DNA of 64,000 bases, from the NCBI GenBank assembly GCA_028622995.1, contig JAJQJQ010000039.1, forward strand, positions 2,294,001-2,358,000, in the 5' to 3' direction. The position numbers were made by a program, and so were the translations under genes. The notes beneath the pieces were generated by a model. The model was not told where the DNA came from and did no database searches. It worked only from the letters and a program-made list of their open reading frames with translations. The stretch comes from Panagrolaimus kolymaensis (lineage: Eukaryota; Nematoda; Chromadorea; Rhabditida; Panagrolaimidae). Shown piece by piece: positions 24,560-37,100 of this stretch (within the stretch, counting starts at the first letter, position 1; each line of letters begins with the position of its first letter).

Positions 24560-26506
24560 AGGTTGCAACTCTTTTTTTATGTTCAAAATAAAAAAATTAA
24601 TTACTTTATTGATTTTTTTTTCTCTTTGATCTACTGATTAGCCACCAAAGTGTTCAAAACAGCGCAAAAAAAAGAAGAAAAAATATGGTTACAAATTGTT
24701 ATTTTTTATTTTTTCTGAACCCATTTTAAAATAATAATTTAAAATCCTAAAAAATCTAGAAAATTCATGTTTTTAAGTTTTTATTTTTGAAACAATTGTT
24801 TACCAAATTGTTTTTATATTGTTTTGAATGTCAAATGATCGGCTTGCATTTAGGGCGGCGACAAAAAAAAGAAGAAAAAAATACAGAGAGTTTTTTAAGG
24901 TTTTTTGTTTGAATATTCCACATATTTTTCATTTTTAACCAAGCTTCCTTCTTACACGTTGTCAAATTATTTTTATTCCTTTAAAGTTTTAATGAAACTC
25001 CCGGTTATCAAACATTTATTTCTTTATTTTTTTCATGTTGTTACTAGCACTTCTGTGAAATTGTAAATTATTTTTTTTTGTCCTTGATACTTTTTGAAAT
25101 CTTTTGAATAAAATTCTATCTTTGAATTGCTATCTTTTTTTTATATCAATGTTAAAAATATTAATTGTCTATTAGTTAATCAAACCACAAAAATTATCAT
25201 TTTCAAAAGATATCTTTCTCAAAAATTTGATTACAAAATTTAAAAAATATATATATTAAAAATTCAAAAATGGAAAAGGCAAACTATTTTTTTTACTTTC
25301 TCTTTTAATGAAAAATAAATATTTCATTGGAAAAAAATTGCGCTGCTTCTTTATCGATTCATCTTTTTCTTTTTAGTTTCAATGCCAAAAAAATCATTTT
25401 TTTGCGCACCCATAAATAATGACACGCTCACATAAGCCTTTTTTTAGCACAATTGTTTTGACAAAAAATTCTCAAGGTGTGAATAGCGCTCTTTTTTGTG
25501 CCTTTTCCTTCTTTTTTAAGCGACATAAAAAAATTAATTATAAATGCAAAAGACAGGTTGAATATGTATGTTGGGAGATATTGCTTTTTTCTCTCTTTGA
25601 AAATTACGCATTTGTTTCAAACAAAGATCAAAACTCATATACAAAAAGCAGAAAAAAAGAACACATTTGAATTTTATTGAAATTGTATAAAAGTAATACA
25701 TATTATTTTTAATATTTTTTCATGCCACATCGTTGAACATAACTATCTTTGTTATTAATTGGTCGATTTACCTATTCCGGTTTCGCCGACATTTAAAAAA
25801 AATTTTGTTATTAAAAACATTTTTTTGAAGATATTTATTTTTGATGAAGCTAGCTAGATAAATTTTTATGGTCATTATTTTAATGCCTCCTTAAAATTAA
25901 TCTTCGAAAGAATAATTTATTTATAAAAATCAAAACTAAAAAAATGTCTCGAAATATACAAAAAGGCAAAAAGACAAACATCTTTTTATTTTCACTTTAA
26001 ATGAAAAAGGAAATTTTTTTTTTGCAAAAATGTGTTGCTTCTTTTTCTCTCTTTTTTCTTTAGTTTAAACGGCATCAATCGATTTTTGCGCAACGATAAA
26101 TAAAAATACGCGATGCAACTTTTCAAAAAAATTGCTTTTAAAAAATTTTTTTCAATGGTTAAAGTTTCTTTTATGTTGCTGAAATTAGTTTGTGATATAT
26201 TTTTAAAGTAAATAAATTATTTAAAAACATGTTTATTAAGCGAATTTACAAACAACAACAAAAATACCGATTTTTTACTAAATTGCAAAGATTTGAACTT
26301 TTAATTATAATATTTTTTTAAATAAATTTTTAAACATACACACAATTTGAATACAGAATTTAACAAAAAATTAAAAAAACCCTTCAAATTAATAACAAAA
26401 ACAAACTACTACACAAAATTTTTCAAAGAATTGCAAATTCTTACAAACAACTACAATGATTTACAAAGCTCAATAAAAAGACATAAAAAATTTTACGAGA
26501 TCTGAC
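24560..26506. other. Non-coding interior of the large element
   Basis: AT-rich DNA between the shared 5' block and the innexin remnant. Segments near 25260-25430 and 25930-26115 look like a diverged direct repeat (GCTGCTTC/GTTGCTTC, ATCGATT and TTGCGCA blocks in the same order). No convincing gene was seen. Confidence 0.4.
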
Positions 26507-26649
26507 AAAGGTTTAAACGCAATTTATTTCTATTTCTAAAATCTCTCAACATTGATGGGCGATATATTTTACAAATGTTAAAAATTAATGCTAACAATCA
26601 AACTGCCGTTGAAATAGCAAACTTATTAATAAAAGAATTTCAACTTTAG
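26507..26649 (+). pseudogene. Inverted fragment of the innexin last exon
   Basis: On the plus strand this encodes KRNLFLF, then SLNIDGRYILQMLKINANNQ, then TAVEIANLLIKEFQL and a stop. It matches the C-terminus of the innexin on the opposite strand (SLNTDGRFILQIVKINAGDQ and following) at roughly 80% of bases by eye. It has no upstream exons, so it is a truncated inverted duplicate lying tail to tail with the parent, about 16 bp from its stop. Confidence 0.82.
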
Positions 26650-26665
26650 TATAAAACCAAATAAA

Positions 26666-27977
26666 TTAAACTAAAGTAAAATTAAGTTCAAATTCTTTTA
26701 TTAATAATTTTGTTAATTCATCAGCAGTTTGATCGCCCGCATTTATTTTGACAATTTGCAAAATAAATCGTCCATCGGTGTTGAGAGATCTATTAAATAA
26801 AAACAGATTTCTTTTATATTGGCTTCCTTTATGCCCTTTTGTGGCATTATTAACTAATTGGCTAATAAAAAATTTTGATCTCAATGGAAAAATAAGCCAA
26901 TAAATTAAAGAGCAAATATTAATAATCATCAATGCTTGAAAATAAAACCATAAAATCAAAAAAATCATTTCCACTAATAAATTATTCGATAATTTGCAAT
27001 CCACAAATTTTCTTGACATTGTGGTTAATGGACCTTCACCAAGCTCCCGAATAAGGAAGGTACATACAGTAACTCGTGGAAACATTCCAGTTTCACCCCA
27101 TTCAAGACGATTTAACAAATTTTCAATTATTTTAATTCCCAATAAATCAACTTTTTGATCCGCGACAAGAATGGTCAACATGAAAAACTAAAATAAGATT
27201 TTGTTTTTAACATTTATACTTCAATTATAATAAATTACTTACAATTATGATGTTATTAATGATATTCAGCAATTTAACACATAAAAATGATCGATATAAA
27301 AATTTGCCGCTTATTAAATTTTTTCGACGTTGATTTGCACAATTTTTGAAATGTTTAAGATAACCATCAACATATTTACACTGATCTTTTACATTAATCA
27401 AATAATTTTCAACCATAGCATTCATAAATAATTCGAATTTGAAGGCTAAAAAATGGAATAAAAATAAAATTTTAATTAATTATATTGTGTCACCACTTAC
27501 TTGAAACTTTATTGATGAAATTCCAAAATAATCGAGGCGTTTGCAAACATAGTCCCATAACAAAAAAATAAAAAGGAATATACTAAAAAAGTTTTTTTTT
27601 AAAATGTTTTTTTAAATAACTTTTTCAACGTTCAAATTTTTTATATTTTTTATATTCTCAAAAATTAACGAAAAACTTACCGCGTAATTTACCATTTTTC
27701 GATTCTTTGAAAACAATTCTGGAAGCGGAGGGTATGAGGCATTACCAACAAAATATAAAGGTCCATGATAACAATATGCATTGGCATATGTGTGCCAGGA
27801 TGGAGGCCATTCGGATTTCGGAAAACAGTCTATTGGAGTTTTAAACCACTCCAAAGAATAAACAATGAAACCAAAAACAAATAAAAAATATGCGGTAAAT
27901 TTATTATTGAGTTTATCGATGAAAGTTTCATCGTTTCTCTTTTTACACACATATTTCAATAAATTTTCAGTTTTCAT
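26666..27977 (-). CDS. Innexin (gap-junction channel protein)
   Basis: Four exons: 27977-27681, 27582-27501, 27445-27243 and 27187-26666. Introns are 55-98 bp with consensus ends, phases agree (0, 1, 0), and the product is 367 residues, normal for the family. Innexins form invertebrate gap junctions and hemichannels in the plasma membrane. Seen here: an N-terminal FIDKLNNKFTAYFLFVFG segment with TM1; extracellular loop 1 with two Cys in CFPKSEWPPSWHTYANAYC; TM2 in exon 2 (YIPFYFFVMGLCLQTPRLFW); extracellular loop 2 with MFPRVTVCTFLIRELG and a second Cys in VDCKL; TM4 in FLILWFYFQALMI; and the C-terminal NTDGRFIL...NAGD block. The start lies 222 bp from the divergent transposon gene. It sits inside a mobile-element unit, so it may be a captured host gene. 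It shows no disabling change. Confidence 0.92.
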
Positions 27978-28199
27978 TTTCCTTTAGACAAACAAAAATT
28001 TGAATATAAAATATTAAACAAAAAAAATCTTCTCTGCTTTTAGAAAAAAATAAGCATTTTTGGCCAAGTGTGCTATGTTTGTTAGCTGAATTTTTTACTA
28101 CTCAAATTTTTTACTTTTGATTGAATATATTTAAATTTTTCCGTTTATTATGATTGTTTTTTTTATTATGAGTGTTAAAATAAATTTATTACTTTCAGG
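27978..28199. promoter_or_regulatory. Shared divergent promoter region, innexin / RepHel gene
   Basis: A 222-bp AT-rich spacer separates the two ATGs. On the plus strand it ends in TTACTTTCAG, with AG at 28197-28198, one base before the ATG at 28200. That is a strong acceptor and probably an SL trans-splice site. No clear TATA or other element can be assigned. Confidence 0.5.
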
Positions 28200-31100
28200 A
28201 TGATTCCAAGGCAAGAACAAAAACCCTCATGTTCATATGAAATTATCGATTTTTCATCAAATCATCCTTTAATGTATGATATTTCAAACGATGATGATGA
28301 TGATGATGTTGGGAATAAAAAAAAGCGATTGAGACTTGGAATAATGAGGGCAAGTAGAGGTGGTGCTCAATCCACTAATGCTCGCTCTCAGCCAACATTT
28401 CTTCCTATTTTTTTATCAAATTCCCATAAAAAACCTTTAATACCAAATTTTGATTTTGTTGGCAATTCTCAAAATTCAGCATCCACTCAACCTTCAAAAA
28501 ATGTTGTGTATGTTTTTAATTATTAAAGCTTTCTTATTTTTAACATATTGTTCTTTTTTAGCTCGGAATATTCTCATTCCACTTATCAATTCAAAAATTC
28601 GGCAATCAATTCTTCAATGAATGTAAATCCCTTTTTCGAAAATTGTGATCAAATTAATTCAATAGAATTGCGCATTTTAAATGATTTCTTTCTCAGTTGT
28701 GATCAAACTCATTCAAATCAAACAGTTAATGTTAATAATTTTTTTCGTCAATGTGATGAAATGATGCGTTCCAGTTCGGAGCGGAGAATACCCCAGAACG
28801 AAACTGTTTCCAGCATCAATCCAAATTTTTATGATTTTGGTGACATAAAAAAGGATGCTGGAACTTTTTCCTGGGCATTTCATAATGCTCATACTCATTT
28901 GGAAAGGCAAAGATTTAAAGAAGAAGCAGAGAAGGAAAGATATCAGCTTATGGTTAAAGCTGATTATAGAATGATCCCTGTAATATATGAACATGAGCAA
29001 TCAATAACCGAGGAGTAAATTAATTTTATGTCTAAAAAAACTCATTACTAATTAAAAAATTGTTTTTCAGACTTCAATTTTTCCAAAAGCAATGTTTGCT
29101 TCACCCTCCTTCAATAGCATATAAAGCTGATGATCGTGATTTACGTGATTTCATTTGGGAAAAGGAGGAACTTCATACTTTTGCTTTTGGATATCAACAG
29201 CCACATGAATCAAAGTATGCTACACTCATGGGTCGACAACTTGAAGCTGAAAGGAAAGCTAATATTCGTAATGCTATTAATGATGATCCTTTTAATAAAA
29301 ATGCATCACAAATGAATCAATAGTAATCTTTATAGCTTGAAATATATATATATATATTTTAATTTTCTTTTTTTTAGCTCAAATTATTTAAAGCAAAAAG
29401 ATTTTTTTCCACTTAATTCAAGCGATGTACAGAAAGTAATCAATGATTATAAAAATCTTCAAGCAGAATATTCATCCAATTCTTCAATAATAACATTTCG
29501 AGAAGAATATTTATTTAGTGAAAATAGCAGATTGTAAGAATCTCTCACTTTTTTACCCAATTATTTTTCTACAATACTTTTCTTTTTTTAGATCCACAAC
29601 TTTTGGAAGTAACTTTTATCTTCATAATTTATCTGATGCAATGATGAAGGATTTTATTCAAAATAATCAAATATCTATTAATGATTCTAAAATAAGCTTA
29701 AATGGAAGTAATTTAGTTAATGATAGTAAAATTGGAAAAACCCTTGGCATTTCAAATAATTCTACCATCAGCCTTCATCCTGATTTTGTTGAACATGGTG
29801 ATATTAAAGCAAATGCCGGGCCTTGCGCATTTGCATATGGAATTAGCAATCCCATGGAAGTTAGGAAATTTAAGGAAGAAGCTGATATAGAACGTGAAGA
29901 GCGAAAACAAAAAGCTTTATATCGGATGCATCAAAAGCCTCCACCTATTTCATATGAAACTAAAATGGATGAATTGTAAGTTTAATATGCAATATGTTTT
30001 GTATAAACTTAATAACTAATTCCAGATATGAAACTTATCAAAAACAATGTCAGAAGCCAGAGCACAAGGCTTTTAAAGCAAAGCCAAAAGAAATTTTAAA
30101 TGATACTCAGTAAGATAATATCACACAAAAAATATATATATTTTCTAAGCTTTTATTCGATTTTTTAGACAAACAACAAAAAAAATATCGAAATCTTTCT
30201 ATGAACAAAATCATGATGACCCATTGATGATTCAAACTCTTCGAAAGCAACGTCGAGAATTAGCTGAAAAAAATTCCACAATAAGCTTAAGACATTTTAA
30301 ACGATGCTTGGAAGAAACATATCGGTAAGAAAATTGGAAACATTTTTTGAATGATTCCAAAATCAAATTTTTAGTAAAGGTAATCTTTCCACTTCTCTTT
30401 ATGATGAAACTGAATCATTAATGGTGCATATCCGTCGTCAACAACGCAAAGCTTTAAACCACTCCACCATCAGTTATAATGAAAGTCGATTTTGCCTTTG
30501 GAATTTAAATTCATCCCAAGCTTTAAAAAATGCAACATCTGATAATTCCACTTTATTCTCAAAAAATCTTTATCGAGATTTAAAAACTAAAATGGCAAAT
30601 GATTCTACAATTAGCTTAAACCCAAATATTCTTTATCCGGATCCAATTGAAAGGGAAGAACTTCCCGCTTGGGCGTTCGGAATATCAAGCTTACGAGATT
30701 TGAGAGGCTTTTTTGAAGAAAGACAAAAAAAGTGTGTTGTTGACATTTCAACTCCAGAAGAAAATGTCAATTATGAATTGGATTTTGAACGTTTATCAAA
30801 AATACTTCAAATAGTTGAACGATGTGATGATGAGATGTTTCAAAGTGAAACAACAAATGAAGGTATTATGAAATCGTCTGGATGTTACCCATTTTCATCT
30901 GATACAAATGAACTTCCTTCGTTGTATGATAGTGAACTTAAATTTATTAAAGAACAACTCAAAAAGCTTAAAATTAAAGAGCATGAAGAAAATATGTACC
31001 AATTAGCTTTAAAATTAGAAGAGGATGCGCGAGTAAAAGATGAAATTGAAACTGAAGAAAGAGAAGAAAGTTTTAACAATCTTATGAATGACTATGAAAA

Positions 31101-34100
31101 TGATTGGCAAGAAAAAAATTTTGAAATTCAGAATGGCCGTGATATGGATATTGCTGAAATTCAAGAAAGATTTTTTGGTGGCGATGATCAAAATGAATCA
31201 CATGAAGGTATATAATATTTTTTGAAAGAGAGAATATTTTTTAAAATATTTATTTTTATAGAAAAATGTGAAATTAAAATGGCAATAAAAGCTAATGTTG
31301 AACAACTTCCAACTGAAGAAAAATGTGAGCGTATCGATAGTTTATTTGCTCAAGGATTGGCTATTGATAATCTCGAATGTAAGCGTTTTCTTTAATCCCA
31401 AAATCATAAATATATATATTTTTCAAATTTTTAGTTGATAAAATGGAAGCAAAGAAAAAAGCTAAAATGGAAGCTAAAGAAAAGAAAATACTTGAAAAGG
31501 AATCATCCAAACAAAAGGCTAAAATTGAAAAAGAAGAACGTAAACGAGAGGAGATAGCTAAAAAAGAAGCTATGAAAAAAGCGAAACTTGAAAAAGATGC
31601 AGCTATACAACGTGAAAATGCAAAACGAGAAGCTGAAAAGAAAAAGGCTAAAGAAGAAAAGAAAACAAATAAATTTGTATGTTTATTAGACTTTTATCAT
31701 TTTTACATATGTATTACTTTTAGAATTTCAATCCACTGAATTTATTTTCTAAAAAGCAAACGGAAGTAAACATAAACGAAATTGAATACGGTATTCCACC
31801 TCAGTCATGTGCTGATTTAATCGGAGGAGGAAAAGGAAAGAAAAGTCAAGACACTCTTGCAAAGGAAAGAAGAGCAAAAGGTATTATAAAAAGACGAAGT
31901 CAAGCTCTATCAATTGGTACTGATAATAATGATAGCACTATGTCCACTGATAATGAAACTGAAGAAAATTCTTCTTCTGCTCCTTTAAAACGAACTAACA
32001 ATAACCAGACTAATGAAGTAATTTTTATAAAAAAAAAGAGAAATTTTGAGTATATATAAATTATTTTTAAGGTTGCCACTAAACGAACTAAAGTTGCATC
32101 AGAAAATGCTAAAGTTGATTCGATTTCTTTGGAAGTGCCTGATGCGCATGGAAATGTTGAAAGGGTAATTTTTCTTTTAACCCTTTTTATCTAAATAATA
32201 AATTTTAAATTTAGTCGGCTTCCATGAATTCTTTTCAACTTGAAAGCAATAATAATACTCAATTTGATAATGGCGAAGGAGATGTTTTGCATCATGTTTT
32301 TATTGAACCACCAAATTTTAATGGAGTTACATTACCTCTTGAAGTTTATCGACAACTTAGATCTGATGAATATTTGGGTGGCGATCATATTTTAAATTGT
32401 TTGAGCTCAATGGCAGCGTGCGGATCTGGAAGAAAATATAAAAAGATTGGTGTGCTTGATCCTTTTTATTTGATTGATCCTCATCCAATAATTGATGAAA
32501 ACGTTTTACGTATTAAAAATTACTTGAAGGTGTATAACGAAAATCCCGATTTGGTTTTATGCCCTATTAACCACGCCAACTTTCATTGGACCATTTTAAT
32601 TGCCGATGTTAAGAAACGTAAAGCCTATTATTATGATACCCTTGGTGATGGTTATTATCGGGCAAATTTCACTGCTACAGAAAGACAAAAATGTGAAAAA
32701 ATTCTTAATGATTTATCTTCTGCCAATATCATTCCAAATAACATTCAATTGGTAAAAGCTCCAACAACATCATATGATAGACAATTGGATGGTATTAATT
32801 GTGGCCTCCATGATATTCTTATCCCAGAATCATATATTCTCAATGGCGAATCCAGACGTCTTCCTGCATTGGATACGATCGTTGAAAGAAACAGAATAAA
32901 CTACGTTTTGGAGCGCCTGGCACGATTAAATGGTTCTGGATGTATTTTAAGAATAAATATACCCGAATGGCCATGGAGGACTTTTGAAGATTTAATAAAT
33001 CCATCAGTTCCTACAAATCAGCGCCTTAATGCTAATATTTCAAATGATAAAAGTGATCGTTTAACACAAATTGAAATTGATGATTGTGAAGTGAGGGATC
33101 AAATTGGTTATGATAATGATGAAGAAGATGAAGAAAAAGCAAATTATGAAGGCCTTTTCTTTAATAGTGTTCGAATGTTATCAGAAGAACCAAAAAAATT
33201 CAATGATGTTCAAGTCACCAACTTTTTGTGCTCCATGGCTGGGCATGCATCTAAAATTGTATTCTCCAACATAACTGTATTAGATCCTTTATTTATTTCT
33301 TCATACAAAATGGGAAAGCCACTTAAAATTAAGGATTGCCTTCGAGTATTTCCAACAATGCCGGATTTAATTCTTTGCCCCATTCCATTGCAAGATAATA
33401 ATTGGACAATATTAATAATCAATTGCAATCTTGAGACAGCTTTATTTTTTGATCCCCTTCCGTTGGGAGCTAAACTTGGTGTAGTTTTTGGTGAAGAAGA
33501 ACTAGATATTTGCACAATGATCATGAATGAATTAAAATCCGCAAAAATTATTAATGATAATATTAATTGTGAAAGAGCTCCTTATGATTCTTTTAACTAT
33601 CAAGAACTTCAAGGAGATAGTGCCTTTAATATTATGCTTATTGCTGAACATGTTTCATTCTTTGGAGAATCTATGTTTTTTGAAAAGGATAAACTTAATA
33701 TTAAACGAGAAAATGCACGTTTCCGTGTTTTGTTGGCAGGGTTGTATCTTCTCAATCTTGAGCGTCAAGATAATGAACATATTAATATTCCAAATTGGTT
33801 ACCAACATGTTTTGAATATATTGAAGATCAAGCTTATGATGTATTTCCTGATGAACCACGAGATCTTCTGGAGGATAATGATTTGATTCAACAAAAGAAT
33901 GTTGCTCCTCCATCTACGCAACGTATTACTCAACTTCGAAGATCACAAAGAGTTCTTCCAAGAACAGCTAAAACTAAACAACTTTATGATGATAAACGAA
34001 CAAAGCAGATCAATTCTCTTCGACAACAAGGAAAACCTGTTGCTCTTAATAGTTCAAAAATAAATCCAGAACGTCATTACCTTGGCCCAATGAATATCCC

Positions 34101-37100
34101 ATGCCGATATAAATGCGGTGCAATGCTATTTAAAGGTGAAACAAGTAATGCATGCTGTAGTTATGGAACAGTACCCATACCTAATGTTCCACAAATGCCT
34201 CCAATATGGGAAGCCATTGCTGCACATCCAGATTTTTGGAAACTATCTACCCAATTCAACAGCTTGATGGCAATGATTTCAACTTCAGCTAACGTAAAAC
34301 GTCACGCAGATACATTCAAAGTTGAAGGAGAACTTAAGCATACTGCAGGTGATTTAAACCCGAATCTTGGTGCCAATCCAATGTTTGTTCAAAATTATAC
34401 CATTGATTCAAATCAAGCTTGTGAAAATAGAATATCTGATCTAACTCATAAATTACATTTTAAAGCTGAAGATGCTGTTAAGCATAAAGAACTTATTGGC
34501 TTACTTGAAGCCATGCTACGTGAATGCCATCCTCTCGCAAAGATACTTGCAAACACGAAAGATATTCTTGCTGAAGTCGAGCGAAAGGCTGCACTTGAAA
34601 ACAAAGTCCTTCGAAAATTTTATTTGGTGTGGGAAAGTGGAAGTGAAAAAAATACAAATCCTGGATGCTTCACATTACCAACTGTAGGGGGGCAAGTATT
34701 TACTCTTTATCATGCTGAAGAGGACAGTGAAAGACCCAAAGGTATTTGGTTTGGTATTTCAAAAGATGGAAGTAATGATATTCGGCATATTCCACATTAC
34801 AACTCATACGCAGATGCAGCAGCTTATCCTTTAATTTTCATTTATGGTCAAGAAGGATGGCGCCCAGGAATGAAAAAACTTAAACCTGCTGTTAAAAATT
34901 CATTTACTAATAAAAAAAATCCTCTCATTGTCGCTTCTTCTGCACCTCAACATATTCAAACTCAATCAACTGTAAATGCTCCCATATCAGCGTTTACTCA
35001 AGCGGCGGCGCCCCTAAATATTTTATCTGATGATAATTATGATATTTTAAATGAAAAAGGTTTATGTAGTGATTCTGATGAAGATTTTGACGAATGCGAA
35101 GATGACTTACCCAAAACAACTTCAAAGAAAAGAGAAAATATTTCTTTAAAACAACATTATAGCTCTTTGCCTTTTGATCGAAATGAAAAACAACTTAAAG
35201 AATTCAATCCAATGAATGGTTTAAGAGAGCTTACTCAAAAATTTTACATCGGTGCATGGCTTAATGTTCAAAGGCAAAGGCTAGATTGGATTGAAAAATT
35301 GCAAGCAGCTGAAGATAGACAAAAACGTTATGATCAATGTAATCGACTTCGTGAAGCTCTTCAAGCTAAAATTAATCGTGATGAAGCACTTCGTGGAAAA
35401 GAATTAGGAAAAATTATTCTTCTCAACAAAGATTTCCGAGGTAGCCGCCGCTATATGGAGGAACAATTTAAAGATAACATCGCGATAGCTAATCGTTATG
35501 GATTTCCTACTTTATTTCCAACATTTACTGGAAATCCTAACTGGCCGGAGATCACTGAAAATCTTCGGCCTGGAGAAACTTGGATTCAACGGCCTGATCT
35601 TACCGTTCGTGTTTTCAAATTGAAAGCTAAAGAATTTCTTAAAGATGTAATTGAAAGGAACATCTTTGGAAAAGTGCTTGCTTATTCCGTATCATTGGAA
35701 ATTCAGAAAAGAGGTATGCCTCATTTGCATTTGCTCTTAACCATGGAAGAAGGTTATAAATATAATGATCCAACAGAACTTGATGATCTTATTACCGCCC
35801 AATTACCAGTCATGCCAGATGAAAATGATACTTCTTATGATGCCGAATATCAGCTCCGTTATCATGATAGTGTATTAAAATTTATGATGCATGATCCAAG
35901 AAAATGCAAAGGTATTTGTGGCCCAGGAAAGAAGGAAGGAATTTGTTCAAAAGATTTCCCGAAGAACTTCTCGGATGAAACTGTTATAAGAACCGATGGA
36001 TTTGCTGCATTGAAAAGACCCGCTGATCGACGCGAAATTGATACTTTTCCAAGTGGAAAACGTCGCAATATTCCAATGACAAATCAACATGTGGTGGCAC
36101 ATAACCGTTATTTAATACTCAAATACAACTGCCACATCAACTTGGAACACTGCGGGGGTCTCAAATGCGTCAAATATTTGTATAAATACATATACAAGGG
36201 CAATGATCAAGCCTTCGTCTCAGTTCGTGAAATTAAAAATTCACCTGATACAAGCAACAAAGTGGATTACAATGAAATCACTCAATATCGCAAGATGCAG
36301 CTAATGAGTGCCACTGAGGCTATTTTGGGATTGATTGGAATGTTCCGTTGCAAAAAATCTCATTCCGTTGAAGTACTTGATGTTCATCTGGAATCCGAAC
36401 ACAACGTAGTATTTGATCCCAATGATGATGAAGAAACCCTTAATAAATTGACTGAAAATGATGGAGTTGAGGAAGATGATAAAGCTGTTTCTAAACTTAC
36501 TGCATTCTTCAAATTAGTGAATGATGAATGTGAAGCTTTTATTGTTAATCCTTTTATTTTTGATGATGATGATAAACCTCGATCAATGGATTTATATTAT
36601 CATCAAATTCCAGAATACTATCGATGGGATCAAAAAAATAAAGAATGGATTCGTCGAAAGAATGAAGTCAAAGTAGTTGGCCGCTTGAGATGCATATACC
36701 CTAGCGAGGTTGAAAAATATTGCTTGCGTGAACTATTAAGGTGTGTAAAAGGACCAAGCAATTATGGAATTTTAAAATGGTACAAAAAAGTTCAATACAA
36801 AACCTTCCATGAAGCTGCAGTAGCTCGAGGCCTTTATGTTGATGATAAAATGTGTTATTCAACTATGGAAGAAATTATTTCATCTTACATGCCACGAGAT
36901 TGTCGAACTGTATTCGCATTGCTTTTAATTTATAATCAACCAAAAGATCCTGCAGCTTTATGGAATGATCATTGGAAAAGCCTCATCGATCACAATCCAG
37001 ATATACCCGAAGAAATTCGAATTCGAAAGGCCCTTGCTCACATCGCTTCAATTCTTTTTCATCATCAAAAAACCCTCAAAGATTTCAATCTTCCTGATGT

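Noticed and set aside
25419..25680. Two overlapping plus-strand ORFs inside the large element
   Set aside because: Low-complexity Phe/Lys-rich frames lying in a diverged non-coding direct repeat, with no recognisable domain.
33210..33886. ORFs on both strands within the giant Helitron gene
   Set aside because: Shadows of the real coding frame.
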